DNA of 64,000 nt from the NCBI GenBank assembly GCA_016508695.1, contig VNKQ01000013.1, positions 1,054,001-1,118,000 of the forward strand, given 5' to 3'. The notes beneath the pieces are model-generated. The model saw nothing but the letters and a program-made list of their open reading frames with translations. It was not told the DNA's origin and made no database searches. Every line of letters starts with the position of its first letter. Positions within the stretch are counted from its first letter, which is position 1. The position numbers and the translations under genes were made by a program. Shown here one piece after another: positions 25,107 to 37,291 of the stretch. Source of the DNA: Hyphodiscus hymeniophilus. Its lineage: Eukaryota; Ascomycota; Leotiomycetes; Helotiales; Hyphodiscaceae.

Positions 25107-27759
25107 ATGGCGGCCGGACCAAGCACGGAGGAACTGCTGAAAAGGCTTGACGATCAGCATAAAGCTTACCTCGATACTTTCAAGCTAGTACACGAGGCTC
25201 TATCGCAGAATGTTGTCGCAAACACCATTCCCACATCGCCGGAACCCTCGAAGCGCAGGAGGCGATCGACTGTGGAGCATGATGTCCAGCGGCCTGAAAG
25301 ACGCAAACTCTTGAAGCCTGGTTCTGTGCCAGGAACCTCCGTTTGGACTGGCGACAGCGACGAATCGGACGATGACGATGAGCTATATGTGCAGACATAT
25401 TTACCATCCTACAAGTTTGATCATGAGAATCTGCGGCAGCATCTGAAGCATCATCCTTTTAACGTGTCAGGGAAGAAGATATTGGAGACTGTGATTGACA
25501 ATGGAAGGCTTTTGGATCCGACGTTGTTCCCTGAATATCCGCCGAATGATAGGAGTCATAATTCGCATTATTCTGTGTTCGATGTGGGGGCTGATGGAGC
25601 GCCGCTGTCGAGGCATGAGGTTGTCAAGCCCGGCACTACGTCGATTGATTCGGCTATTTGGCAGGCCATTCAGGTGGGCAACTCGATTTGGAACTTCGGA
25701 TGAGTGTTGTACTGACATGGAAGGATAGGATTTGAACACTGGCTCAGCAGACCAACGCAAGGCAGTTGGCCGAATATCGTACGTTATCTACCTCTATGAA
25801 TAAGCCTGGATCCTCATCGTCAAACACCTTTGGAAGACTGGGGCTCACTTTGAGCTTCGTCTGACTGCAAACAGTATCATCCGCGAGCCATCCCCAATCA
25901 TTCTCGGAGCACTCCACCTGACTATGAACTCTCATTTCGACATGGATGAGATATTCATTCATCTCATCTCGTCAGAAGCATCATCTGTAAGTATTTCTTT
26001 CTAGACTTCTAGGATCAGCCATCTTATAGCAATTATTAGGCCCATATCTCGGATCGCGCCTTCTCGGCCGATGCTCGTAGACAACGCTCTTTCATCTTCA
26101 ATTTTGACTACTATACTGTGATTGGAGATGGCTGTGCTCCAATGCCGTGGCAGCTCACAGACATCATCCCGAAGAAGTCCAGCGAGCACATTCCGATCTC
26201 TCGATGCAGCTCCATTGTCGCTCTGTCCTTGACCGGCGGGTATATCAAGAAGCTAAAGAATTCGGCGAGGAGAGCGAAGACACAGTATGGTTATGTTTAC
26301 GACCCCTGGGCATCGGTAACAGCCCCTCGCCTTTTTATTGATATCTGCTGACAGTTCATTGTAGTGGCATGTTCTCAACATTCAGTGCTATCCAGACCAC
26401 AAACACAGCATGGACAGCCACGACTCGACAAAGCATTATGTGAATGGCCCAGAAGCTTTCTTGACGACTCTGCTTGCAGAATTTAAAGATGCTCAAAAAC
26501 GATTTGAGGAGATTTACAACAAGATTAGCAAACTTGTGACTCCACCTGTAAGTACCCAGCTTGCCTTTTCCCCACGGAGTAGCCTAAACACTAATCGAAC
26601 AGGCGGACTTCATGTTCAATGGCAAATTGCGAGACAGGCTCTTATTTGAAGATGAGGAATTCACCTACTCACGCCGCTATTTCTGGGCTTACCAAACACT
26701 CGGCATGCTGAAGAATGGCATCAAAGCCATAATTGATGCTTATGAAGACACATTCACAGATGAGGTATGGGAAGGCAAGCACAAATCCCTCTGGCCAATT
26801 CTAGAGGACGATTCTCCGCGTAATGTTTACTGGAAGAAGAGGATGGCTGGCTTGAAGAAGGATTTCGAGAAAGAGATGAAGGGTCTTGATAAGTTGTATG
26901 AGGAGAATGACGATTTGAGGAAGGAAATCAGGACCCTAAGAGATCAACTTTTCTCGGGTACGAGTGTACTGGAGAGTAGAAAGAGTGTGGAGTTGAGTGC
27001 TGTTACGATTTTGCAAGGACATAATATCAAATTGCTCACTCTCGTACGTTCCCTCCTTCTCCCTCAGCCTGATGGATTCTTGAATTAACACCAAAACCCA
27101 AGGTCTCCATCTTCTTCCTACCCCTTACCTTCGTAACCTCAGTCTTCGGCATGACGAATATGCCGGTCGAGCATAATTTCAAAGACTTTGGGGTCACAAT
27201 GGCAACAGTCTGCGTCCCCTTCTTCGTCCTTATCGGTTTCTTAAACACTACCGCCGGCATGGAATTTTGGAGAGATAAATGGCATCGGCTCTTGGCTTGG
27301 TTGACGAGGAAGCCTCACAATGGACAGGCATTGACCGACACGAGGACAATGTCGATGTCGAAGACGTTTACCTCTGAAGGTCAGTTCCTTTTCTTAGTTC
27401 CTATTGAAGAAGACTTAGATCATAAACGAAGTGCTAATGAGAGGACAGAAATGGCTAGGCAGGGACGCTCATATTCTGCGACACAAACGCAGGCGATTAG
27501 GAAGGCCAAGATCAAAAGTGTGCGAAGCAACTCAGCCTCTACTGTCCAGAATGAAAATGGAGGAAAAGCAGCCGGGCCTCCGGGGACACAGCGGCGTGCT
27601 AGTCTGATCAACACTGTTGCTGTTAGTGACAGCGATCGTAAGATCGCGGTAGTTGGCTCAACCGAAAAAGCGGACAACCCACCCTCTGAGGATGGCGATC
27701 TTTCCTGGTGGGAAAAGGTACTCGGGAGGAAGAAAAGGGGCGCTGAACATCATGTATGA
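25107..27759 (+). CDS. CorA-like Mg2+ transporter-domain membrane protein
   Basis: Seven exons, 25107..25673, 25729..25778, 25875..25986, 26040..26315, 26365..26547, 26603..27043 and 27103..27759, give 761 residues. The N-terminal 100 residues are charged (KRRRRS, DESDDDDE). A soluble middle (PHKHSM-type and coiled-coil AGLKKDFEKEMKGLDKLYEE) leads to two membrane helices, LLTLVSIFFLPLTFVTSVFGM and FGVTMATVCVPFFVLIGFL, the CorA C-terminal pair. The pore-loop motif reads FGMTNMP, so the canonical GMN is GMT here. A 69 bp in-frame segment 27380..27448 has GTCAGT...ACAG ends and may be an extra intron (738 residues). Many fungi have such CorA-like proteins with unproved transport. The gene has a Ser-rich cytosolic tail ending GRKKRGAEHHV. 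Confidence 0.85.
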
Positions 27760-30028
27760 TTCATTGGTTCTGCAACAGGCTCTGATAGTGCTCCGGCTCT
27801 GAAGTACACCTTACAGATACAGCACCAATGCACCCTTCAAGCACTTGCCTACGGTTTCTTAGAATACCTGCACCTCAAGGTCCCAGCCCAGCCCGCCGAA
27901 ATGCTTTAAGATAACCATGTACATATCCTTGTTCATCATAAGTCACAGTAACATCGGCCGTTTCGTATCTATGTAGACTATGGAGTACTCTCAGCCTCTA
28001 TCCAATAGTCTCTCGTCCCATTCTTATGAACTTCTGTTACCTTATCTCTCCTGCAATGCGGCGTAAAGGAAGCATATCCGCGCTAGCAAGGAGTTTTCAT
28101 TCACCCCGGAGAACGGCCGCTACTGTAGACTGGAAGTGGTGGTCCGTGATGTTACACTGGTGACATGTTATCTAGGTAACCTAGTTAGTAGGGGAAGAAT
28201 CCCCACGTGGTGTTGAGATTCGATTACGGGAACAGAGGGCGCGAGGTCTACAGGGATCTGGATATCGAGGACACCTGGACAAATGCAAGTGCCGTGTACT
28301 ACCTGAATTCGCAACATAGTGCATCCAAGCATTGCCGTGCCTTGGTGCTGCTATGAGTTGTTGTGACACTTGAGAACGGATAGGCATGTCTTCAAGGGGT
28401 TGCATCGAACAAGAAGAGAAGAACTTCAATTCAGCCAAAGAAACATGTGTGATTTTTGGCTTGGTAAAGGGCCTATCTACCTAGGATTTGACATGTTGCC
28501 ATCTTGGCAGAAGGAAGTTGGGGGTTGCCGTGGGTTCTGCAAATCTGCAGTGCAATGACTGTGTTACCACAGCACGCTCGCCCCGCTTTAAGAAGGCTGC
28601 AGGTTGGCGGTGAAATCGATAAGGTATTATTGGAGACTTGTAGATAATGCATATCTTAATAGTCTTGAATCATGGGTGCGCATTGCAGCTTGGCTCCACT
28701 CTGACCCTTGGACTTGGTCAGTGGAAGCTACCCCTAACTTCCGGTAATCCGCAGCAGTGCAACCGACCCCTTGGAACCAGAATCAGCCTAATAGCCTATG
28801 TTGTTTGCGGCTTTCTCCAGAATATCGATTGAAGTCAAGACTCAAGCTTTGAGGAATCATCGGATTTGTCTGAGTAGACTGGTACGCGCTGCATAACCGT
28901 CAATTATCTTAACACCATTTGGCAAGATAGCTCGCAAGAACAACCTGATGAGGTCTAGTAGCCGCTCTATCCCCTCCCCTTCTTACCCGAGATAGAATCG
29001 AAGTTCGCCGCTGAAATTCTGAGTAGAGGCCGATATGTCCTGAATAGGCTTCGATCTACCTTGTCCTTTTGGCCAAGTAGCATTTCAGCTGGCGCAGTAT
29101 CTGTCGTCGCTCTCAAGCTTGTTGGCTTATTTCTCCCAGAGCGGGAGCTAGGCGTCAGGGACCACATACTGACATAGCACAGCGCCATCCTGGAGGCACC
29201 TCCAACTGCTCTTCGAGAAACTTCTGAAGCACCGCCTGGGGTGGTCTCTACGGGGTATTCATAGCTGTTGTGCTGTGGGACGGTGTCATTACTTCGCAAG
29301 ATTTGGAGATCGCACGATTCAATAACTTGTTGCGCATTCAAAGTGCCGTCGTTCGGAGGCCTGACAAGGACCCTTGATTTCCAGACTTCTGGCTTCAAGA
29401 GGCTCCTCGAAGTAGGGTCACAACTAGTGCACCTCGAAAAGATCGGGATGGGAAATCAGAGAAAGTTATGCATAATCCAATGGTCTGGAGCCGAGCGGCT
29501 AAATGGACCCCATTCATGGGCAAGACTAGAAGCCGACCACACACGCCACCATTGGTGCTGGGTACGACTTTCCCCAATTAGATCTACTACTACTACTTTA
29601 CAAGTTAACAACTAAACAAGCTTTGTGCTGGAGCCTGGTGGTGGTCCTGGTGGAGCAGTGGAAGTGACGGATGCCCAGGATGTGAAGCAAGGAGCAAAGC
29701 AAGTTCCTTTCCCAGCGATCTCCAACGCTAGTGAGTAAGGGCAGAACTTCACGATGGGACCACAAATATATCTCCGTCTTACTTTTCTTTTTGAGCCTTT
29801 TCATCTTTCTGCTTTTTTTGCGGCTGCTCTATGTGCCAATGCACAACCTACACCTGTAAAGATATCCACTGCGTCCTTGACATCGAGACATCTGGAAATG
29901 AGGGGCTTTCGTCTTGACGTCTGGAAAGATCCCGTCTTATCCAGGGTTTACCGATCCGAATAATCCTTGCCTCAATTTCCCGTCGTCCTCTCTTTCTACT
30001 AGACGGAGGAACGGTCTACTGCTCAGTG
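27760..30028. other. Gene-poor 2.3 kb interval
   Basis: The largest gap in the window. The longest frames (28967..29398 minus, 143 codons; 29268..29615 plus, 115 codons) overlap antisense, lack domain signal and start in poor contexts. A short inverted ATCTAGGTAACCTAG lies near 28171. No RNA gene or transposon ends are visible. Confidence 0.4.
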
Positions 30029-31889
30029 ATGCCAGTAAAGCAAACATCGCGGAGCAAGGGATTCCGTAAATCGACACCAAAAGTGAAAACTGGATGCTCT
30101 ACATGCAAGTGAGTTCCAGTCTTTCAGAGCCTCCCATTTTCGGACCGATTGAGACTTTCGAGATATGCTGATTGTCACATAAAGAGCTCGACGTATCAAA
30201 TGCGACGAGACAAGGCCAAATTGTTTGCGATGTGCTCGATTTGGACGACAGTGTGCGGGCTATGAGAGTGATAAGCCGGCTGGAGAACCCAAACCATTGC
30301 CCGAGCCCGAATCCACCGAGACAGCGCTCGTTCCCATCTTCATCGCTGCCTATCCCTCCAAACAGCTCTTTGAGAATGAGCAGGAAGCCTCCTACTTTCG
30401 GTATTATTGCGATGAGGCCGTGTCAAACCTTGCAGGCGTATTTGAGCTACCTTGCTGGGGTCGAGTCATCCTCCAAGCAAGTCATGATCAAGACTTCATC
30501 CGGCATGCTGTCATCGCAATCGGAAGTTTTACCAAGAGCTTGAGCACGGAACGCACGGCCGTATCTCAATGCTCATCTCCAGCAGAGTTGATGTTTCCAG
30601 AAGGTCCTAGGATGGACGAGGACTTCGCCCTTCGGCACTACAGTCAGTTCTTGAATGGGTCAAGGAAAGCACTGGCTAAGCCGAGTCAAGGAAGAAGGAT
30701 GGCATTAATCGTTTGCCTCCTTATCATTTGCGTTGAGGGCCTGCAATGGCATCACCGATCCGTTGTCAAGCACCTCATAAGTGGAATCAATCTTTTGGAC
30801 GAGTGGACACAACAGAATAAACGGCCATTGTTGCCCGATATCAATCCGTCTGAACCAGATGTGATGGAAGACGAGATCGTGCAGCAGCTCCGGATGTTAG
30901 AACTTGAAGCGTCGGTTCTCTATAACCCGAAGCCTCGAGAATACCACGAGAGACTGCGAAAAGAAGGCAGCGAGTCTGTGAACAATATGCCAGACACCTT
31001 CTCCAACACCCACGAAGCTAGGACATATCTTGAACTGATAATGCGACGATCCCACCACTTCCTAGGTACTGTGGTACCACAAAAGCCCAGTCCATCAACC
31101 GAAGCCGCGGACCCCGACACGCAGAGCCTCGTTGCCGATTTCAATACGTTTTTGACCTTTGGTGGCGCCGTACAACCCCTCCAATTCGAGCAAGAGCGCT
31201 ACGCAGCCGAACTTCGACGCTGGACTCTAGCCTTTCAGTCTCTCTTTGAAAGCGGCACTCCTGAGCAGAATGACTTCCTCTCCACCCAACTCCTCAAGAT
31301 TCGGTCTCGCGTTCTTGGCATCCTCCTTGCGGGCGAACTCTCAACGTCCGAGATGATATACGACAACCACCTCTCGGAATTCGAGGAGATCCTGCGCCTG
31401 GCGAAAATATTCTTCGCGCATCCTTGCGCGGATAAGGTCATCCCTGAAGGCTCCTACTCCTCGAACGCAGGGCTCATCTTCCCCCTTCGTCTCGTCGCCG
31501 ATCGTTCGCGCTCGCGAAGCATGAGACGCGAGGCTATCGGGCTCCTAAGAAGTAAGACCTGGCGTGAGGCGAGTTTCTGGTCCACGAGCACGGCGCAGAC
31601 CTCGGAATGGTTGATGGAGCTCGAGGAGGAGGGCGTGGAGGGTGAGCATATTCCCGAATGGGCACGGGCGAGATTGGTAAAGGTGGAGTTCGACGAGGGG
31701 AAGGAACTGAGGAGGGTAAGTGTAAAGGCTGTGAGGGGTGTTGGGATGGAACAGGAGACCAGGGAAGGCAGTTGGGAGTGGGCCATCGGGGTTAGGAGTG
31801 ACAGCGAGGGTGGTACGCCAAGGAGTCTAGCCAGTACCAGTGTGAGAGCGAGTGGGAGGGAGGTGGACGCATACAAGGTTAATCCTTAG
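30029..31889 (+). CDS. Zn2Cys6 binuclear-cluster transcription factor
   Basis: Two exons, 30029..30108 and 30185..31889, give 594 residues. The intron splits the zinc cluster and its removal gives C23-X2-C26-X6-C33-X6-C40-X2-C43-X6-C50 (CSTCKARRIKCDETRPNC...). A basic run precedes it (KQTSRSKGFRKSTPKVK). The rest resembles the helical fungal regulator region (RHAVIAIGSFTKSL, about residue 145) found in C6 proteins of unknown targets. The nuclear DNA-binding role is firm from the cluster; target genes cannot be named. It is not beside an obvious metabolic cluster. Confidence 0.92.
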
Positions 31890-32633
31890 ATGTCCCCAAT
31901 TTGAGGGATTTCTTGTACATTACCTTTTTGGTTGGGAGGCTTTGGATCTTGTTTTAGCGGCATTATGGGCGTTGGCGTATGGATACATAAATGGTAGGAT
32001 GGATGGGTATACCTAGGTTTCTAAAAGAGGCAACAGATTATTGGCACACAAACATATATATATACGGATCTTGACACGAACTATCGTCTGAGGATCTGAT
32101 ATATGTTACAGGCTAGTCTTTCCAACAAGCATCGGTGAAATTCTTTTGTCCTAATCACTCTCGACGATTCAAACTATTAGGATGCCAAATGACCTCGAAT
32201 ACTTATAACTTAATATTATCTCGGAACTCTGCTCTTCTTTTAAGATTATACTCGCTCACATCATCTGAACGATACGGATCTTAGAACACTGCACAACTTG
32301 AACGTAGACTCTTTGAATAATCCAGCTCTGATCTCGGTCGCCTTGACATTATCAATGGTTCGGATGTGTATTCTAAGCAGTTCACTCCAGACTTGGAGAA
32401 TTCTGGGTTCGCTGTCCTTGGCGATAACCATGCGTGGCGTTCTTGTACAGCAAGCAAGGAGAAAGCTGGGATGGGTAAACCAGAACTCAAGATTAGAGGG
32501 AGGCATGATTCCATCAAATCATAATGTATCATTATCATAGCCGCCTACGCAAAGAACTCATGAACAACGCCCAATGAAACTCTAATCAAACAACTTCTGT
32601 ATCTGTAATGCTGGTGCGGGTATCTCCAGTTCT
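31890..32633. other. Convergent intergenic region
   Basis: 3' flanks of the Zn2Cys6 gene and asf1. It is AT-rich with a (TA)n-like run near 32053-32063. Small frames at 32261-32540 on both strands are unsupported. Confidence 0.4.
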
Positions 32634-33622
32634 TCAATGTGCCATGACTTCGTCGGGATGGTGCTCCAAAGCTCCATTGGCTCCATTCGGCTTCTCGACG
32701 TCCATCTCCATGGCATCATCTCCAGCACCTTCGCCTTCTTCTTCCTCCTCGATTTCTTCGTCTTCGCTGCCGCTGCTCTCGCCTTCAAGATCCTCACTGC
32801 CTTCGTTGTCGGATTCTGCCACAGGATCCCCACCTTCTGGACCAGCCAGCTCGGAATCATCGACCATGGCGTCGGGATCGGCGACTGCGCCTTCAACAGG
32901 TTCAACTTCCTCTTCTTCTTCAAGCTCCTCTGCACCGTATTGGTCGCCGTCTGCATTCAAATCGGCTTCTGGCTGGTCGGGAGGGAATTCGGCTGGGGCT
33001 GAGTCATCGGAATCCCTATAGCTGTTATCAGTAAAAAGCTAGAAAGGAAACAGCGAGGGCGTACCATTTGATTGCAAAGCGAGTAACTCTTGGTTTCTCA
33101 GCAAGAATGTTGCGGCGCACTTTCTCAAGGATCGGCTTGGCTGGCGGATCAGCATTGAGCTCTTCGGAGTCGTACTCGTTGTTAACGTAGTAACCGACTC
33201 GTACGAACTCTCTACTGTCGTAGGCGCAGGTGAGAAGGATAACAGTGACGCCGAGGATCTCAGCGTCTGGGATGCGCTTGGTGTCTGGTGGGTCGGCTTC
33301 GAAAACGAACTTGTTGACACCAACGGGGATTGGGCCGACGAGGAGGGAGTCGAGCTCTTGATCGTGCTCATCTCTACGTATTGTTAGATTTGCGGAGAGG
33401 GCATCGAGGGGTAAACAAACGAGGTTGCGGAGCCGACATAGGTCAACTTCCATTCGAGATCTGAATGGGTTGGTCAGTTTTATGTAAAGAGGTCTGCATG
33501 GACAGATGCAAACCTTTTTGCAGAGATTCAAGACATTCGAAAGTAATCTCAAACTCGTAGGAGTCGCCAAACTTGGCTGGGTTGTTCAGGACGTTGACGC
33601 CGAGAAGTGATACGACAGACAT
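32634..33622 (-). CDS. asf1: Histone chaperone Asf1
   Basis: Four exons, complement of 33622..33514, 33460..33421, 33373..33065 and 33015..32634, give 279 residues. The first ~155 residues are the conserved immunoglobulin-like core (MSVVSLLGVNVLNNPAKF, DLEWKLTYVGSA, VLLTCAYDSREFVRVGYYVNN in parts). The remaining ~120 residues are an Asp/Glu-rich tail, as in other fungal Asf1 proteins. Asf1 holds the H3-H4 dimer and passes it to CAF-1, HIRA or Rtt109. The very acidic tail creates long antisense frames that are not genes. It is divergent from rna14, sharing a 550 bp interval. Confidence 0.96.
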
Positions 33623-34172
33623 GCTAAAGGAGGTTTGTTGAGGTTTGATTTGAATCTTGGAGAGATGCAAAGAGGAAGAAGGGTCAGTATTTATGTGCTA
33701 TTGAAAGTTTAGTGGTTTGAGACAGGTGGAACATGAAGGAGGTTGGTGGCTGTGGAATTTCTTGAAGCACGCGCAAGTGGTTGACCGCGATGTAGCGCGA
33801 TTTCCCACCTGAAAAGGTCCGTGCAGAGCGATTCATACTATTCTCGATCTGGCTGAGATCAAACTTCGTGACTTGAATGAAAGACTGCCAACCTCTTGCG
33901 TCCTGCCAATGAACACGCAACGACAATCACTCGCTCTGCCTTTGTCCTTTGCGCTTTGAGTGAGAGTCGCAGTGAGAGTCGCATTCACTACTGGAAATCC
34001 TAGGTCGAGAACTCCCCCCGTCCTCACAACGTTCTCCATGACATGACGCTGATATGCAATCAGATTGCGACCATCACTTCACCCTCTCTGAGAAAGACTT
34101 GCGCAATCAAATCACATCTCTAAAACGCCTGAAAAGGCGCCACGACCACCTAGCGCAATACCAATCATCATA
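33623..34172. promoter_or_regulatory. Bidirectional promoter region, asf1 / rna14
   Basis: 550 bp between the two start codons. A direct repeat GAGAGTCGCA occurs near 33961-33982. Both genes are conserved nuclear functions; shared control is inference. Confidence 0.5.
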
Positions 34173-37100
34173 ATGGCGGAGGTAGATGCAGAAATAGCTC
34201 TCCTACATAAGATGCAGGCAGAACAGGCAAACATGGCGCATGGAGAGGGTGGTGCAAATGGTGCCGCAGATGGCGAGCAACCTTTTACTACTGAGAATAC
34301 CAACAAGCAAGAAAAGAAAGAAACTGTTACAGATGATCAAGTCCTGCGTGCTCTTTCTCCTTCAGCAGGGGATCCTCCTCTCTCTTCTGTCCCAACAGTT
34401 ACAGTCTCAGGTCAAGAAGGATCAAGGTCAAGTTCGCGAGCATCCACTCGGAAACCGAAGACCGTCGGAGGTTTCATTGCTGATGATTCTGACGAAGAGT
34501 ACGACGCAACGACTCCAGATACTACGACAAGCTTGCAACCATCGGCTTCTAATACTCCCAACCGAGCTATCGCCCCTTCTCCATTACACAACTATATCTC
34601 CCAAGCGGACATGAAAGCAGCCAGTCAAAGTGCCCCAACTGGCGTATCAACTTCCAATACTCTCTCTGTGAACCCAAGCATTGCTGGTGTGACCCCCTCA
34701 GTGCCGGCTTCATCACAAGTACTTAACTCTGCAGCTCCATCTGCTCCCAAGGCACGTTTGCCGCAGGATAAGGTGGGAATCTTGGAAGATCGAATTCAAG
34801 AGGACCCTCGGGGAGACATTGAAGCTTGGCGTTCGCTGATCGAAGAGTACCGCAGCCGCAATAAACTGGAAGATGCACGCTTGATCTATCAGCGTTTCCT
34901 TCAGGTCTTCCCCCAAGCAGTAAGTCTCGTGGCTTCGTCCATCAAAGCTTTAGACTAACTATTGGTAGGCTCAAATTCTAGTCGAGTATGTTCAGATGGA
35001 ACTCGACCATGACAACTGGAGCTTTGCGGAAAATGTCTTCTCCAACCACTTGCTGCAGGCCCCCAATGTCGACTTCTGGTCTTCCTATATGACATATATT
35101 CGGCGAATGAATGACACCAACATTGACCCAACTGGAAACAATCGAACAACTGTGCAACAAGCCTACAAGTTCGTGTTGGATACCATAGGCATCGACAGAG
35201 AAAGTGGCCGGCTCTGGGTTGACTATATTTCGTTTCTGAAAAGCACTCCTGGCATGATTGGAGGCACCAGTTGGCAGGACCAGAACAAATCGGATACCTT
35301 ACGACAAGCCTATCATCGCGCCATATCTAATCCTACGACGACGGTCAATCAGTTATGGAAAGAATACGATCAATTTGAGCAGTCTCTCAACAAAGGAACT
35401 GTGAGTAGCAGCCATATAATCTTCATGCATGAAACTAAGCTTCACAGGCCCGCAAGTTCGTCCAGGATCATTCGCCAGCATATATGACTGCTCGAAGTGC
35501 CAACACCGCTTACGAAAATGTTACTCGTGGCCTTGACAGAACTACTTTGCCTCGACTTCCTCCCACGCATGGCTTTCAAGGGGATGAAGAATATATGCAG
35601 CAAGTCGCAATTTGGAAAAAGTGGATTTCCTGGGAAAAGGATGATGACCCATTGGTATTAAAGGACACCGATAAAGAGGCCTGGAAAAGCCGTGTTTTGT
35701 ACGTTTACAAGCAGGCTATTACGGCTTTGAGATTCTGGCCAGAAATATGGGTCGAAGCGGCTGAGTGGTGCTTTGAGAATGATCTCGTCAAAGAAGGCGA
35801 CGAGTTTCTGAACAACGGAGTCATTGCGAACCCCGAAAGTTGCTTGGTTGCCTTCAAGAAGGCAGATCGCCTGGAGTCTACTCTGACGGCAACGGCAGAC
35901 CTAGTGGAAAAGGGCCGTGTTGTACGTGCACCATACGATAAAGTTCTGGAGACACTGTATGCTATGCATAAGCAACTGAAGGCCCGAGAACTTCAGGATC
36001 TTGCCAAGCTCGACGCTTCCTCGGAAGTTGATGACAAGATCAGCGCTATTCTCAGCAAAGCAGAAGATGATGACGAGGAGAATGAAGTCGAGAGAAAGAT
36101 CCGAGAAGCAGCTAAAGCAAACCAGGTCCGAGCTATCCAACAAGGCTATCTCGCTCAAGCTCAGCTCATTCAGCGAATGATCTCCTTCGCTTGGATTGCC
36201 TTAATGCGGGCAATGCGCCGAGTTCAAGGCAAGGGTGCTGTGAAAGATGCCGTTGGAGGATCAAGACAAATATTCTCTGATGCTCGCGCAAAGGGGAAGC
36301 TTACCAGCGATGTTTATGTTGCGAGCGCTTTGATGGAGCATACTGTCTACAAGGACGCTGCCGGCACGAAGATCTTTGAGAGAGGTGCCAAGCTGTTCCC
36401 GGAGGACGAGGGCTTCATTCTGGAGTACCTTAAACATCTCTTGTCTCTTGGTGATACGACGAGTAAGCTCTGGCCTGTCAACGCAAGGATGTGGCTAATT
36501 TGATAATAGATGCGCGCGTTACTTTCGAAACCTCTGTCAGTCGGCTGACTTCAAAGCCAGAGAACGTCCACAAGGCCAAGCGACTTTACTCCTACTTCCA
36601 CAAGTACGAATCCCAGTATGGCGAACTGTCACAAATCCAGAAGCTGGAAAAACGAATGGCAGAGCTGTATCCTGAGGACCCAAAACTTCTCCAGTTTTCC
36701 AAACGATTCAGTGACGAAGGCTTTGATCCGACAGCTGCGCGTCCCATCATCTCTCCGTCCGCCCAAATGCAGCCAAAGCAATTACTCATGCAATCTATCG
36801 AACAACCTTCAATTCCTCAAAGCCCTCGACCCCAATATCAAGAAGCCAGTCCCAGACCCCAATATCTTCAAGCCACCAACTCCCCGAAGCGACCCTTCCA
36901 AGCTGACGACGAGAATGATTTCAATCGTCCCCGAAAGCTCGCACGAGGCGAATCCCCGTTGAAGGGTGCTGCAGGTCGGAGGTTGGATCAGCAGAAGAGA
37001 TTACAAAACCAAGGCACACCACAATGGCAATCGGCTGCTCCTTTCGTCATCCCTCGTGACATAACATTCCTCATGAGTATCATTCCTCGGGCAGATCTCT

Positions 37101-37291
37101 ATCACGGTGGCACTGTCAACTCGGAGGCTTTGGTGAGAATTTTGAGTCAGACACAGGTACCAGATTATGGATCTTGGCGTGCATCACAGCAGCAGCATGC
37201 CCCACCGCCACAGCAATACGGTATGTCCAAGCTGTATAGCACAATGAAGGTTGAAGCTAACTTGGCTACAGGCTACTCATATGGACGATGA
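34173..37291 (+). CDS. rna14: mRNA 3'-end processing protein Rna14 (CstF-77)
   Basis: Five exons, 34173..34919, 34969..35400, 35448..36462, 36510..37220 and 37272..37291, give 974 residues. The first ~195 residues are disordered Ser/Thr/Pro-rich, then HAT repeats begin at KVGILEDRIQEDPRGDIEAW and continue (LWVDYISFLKSTPGM, LRFWPEIWVEAAEWCF, LFPEDEGFILEYLKHL). The tail carries a Pro/Gln-rich segment and the conserved motif DITFLMSIIPRADLYHG. Rna14 is a scaffold of cleavage factor IA in the nucleus. Introns 1-3 are 47-49 bp. The last intron is 51 bp, so splicing or retention both reach the same stop. Confidence 0.95.

Noticed and set aside
28967..29398. 143-codon minus-strand frame
   Set aside because: No domain signal, overlaps a plus frame, no splice or promoter context. 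Kept only as part of a gap note.
32582..33021. Long open frames on both strands (108-137 codons) over the asf1 3' half
   Set aside because: They mirror the Asp/Glu-rich asf1 tail; GA-rich repeats lack stops in several frames. Only the Asf1 frame continues a known family.
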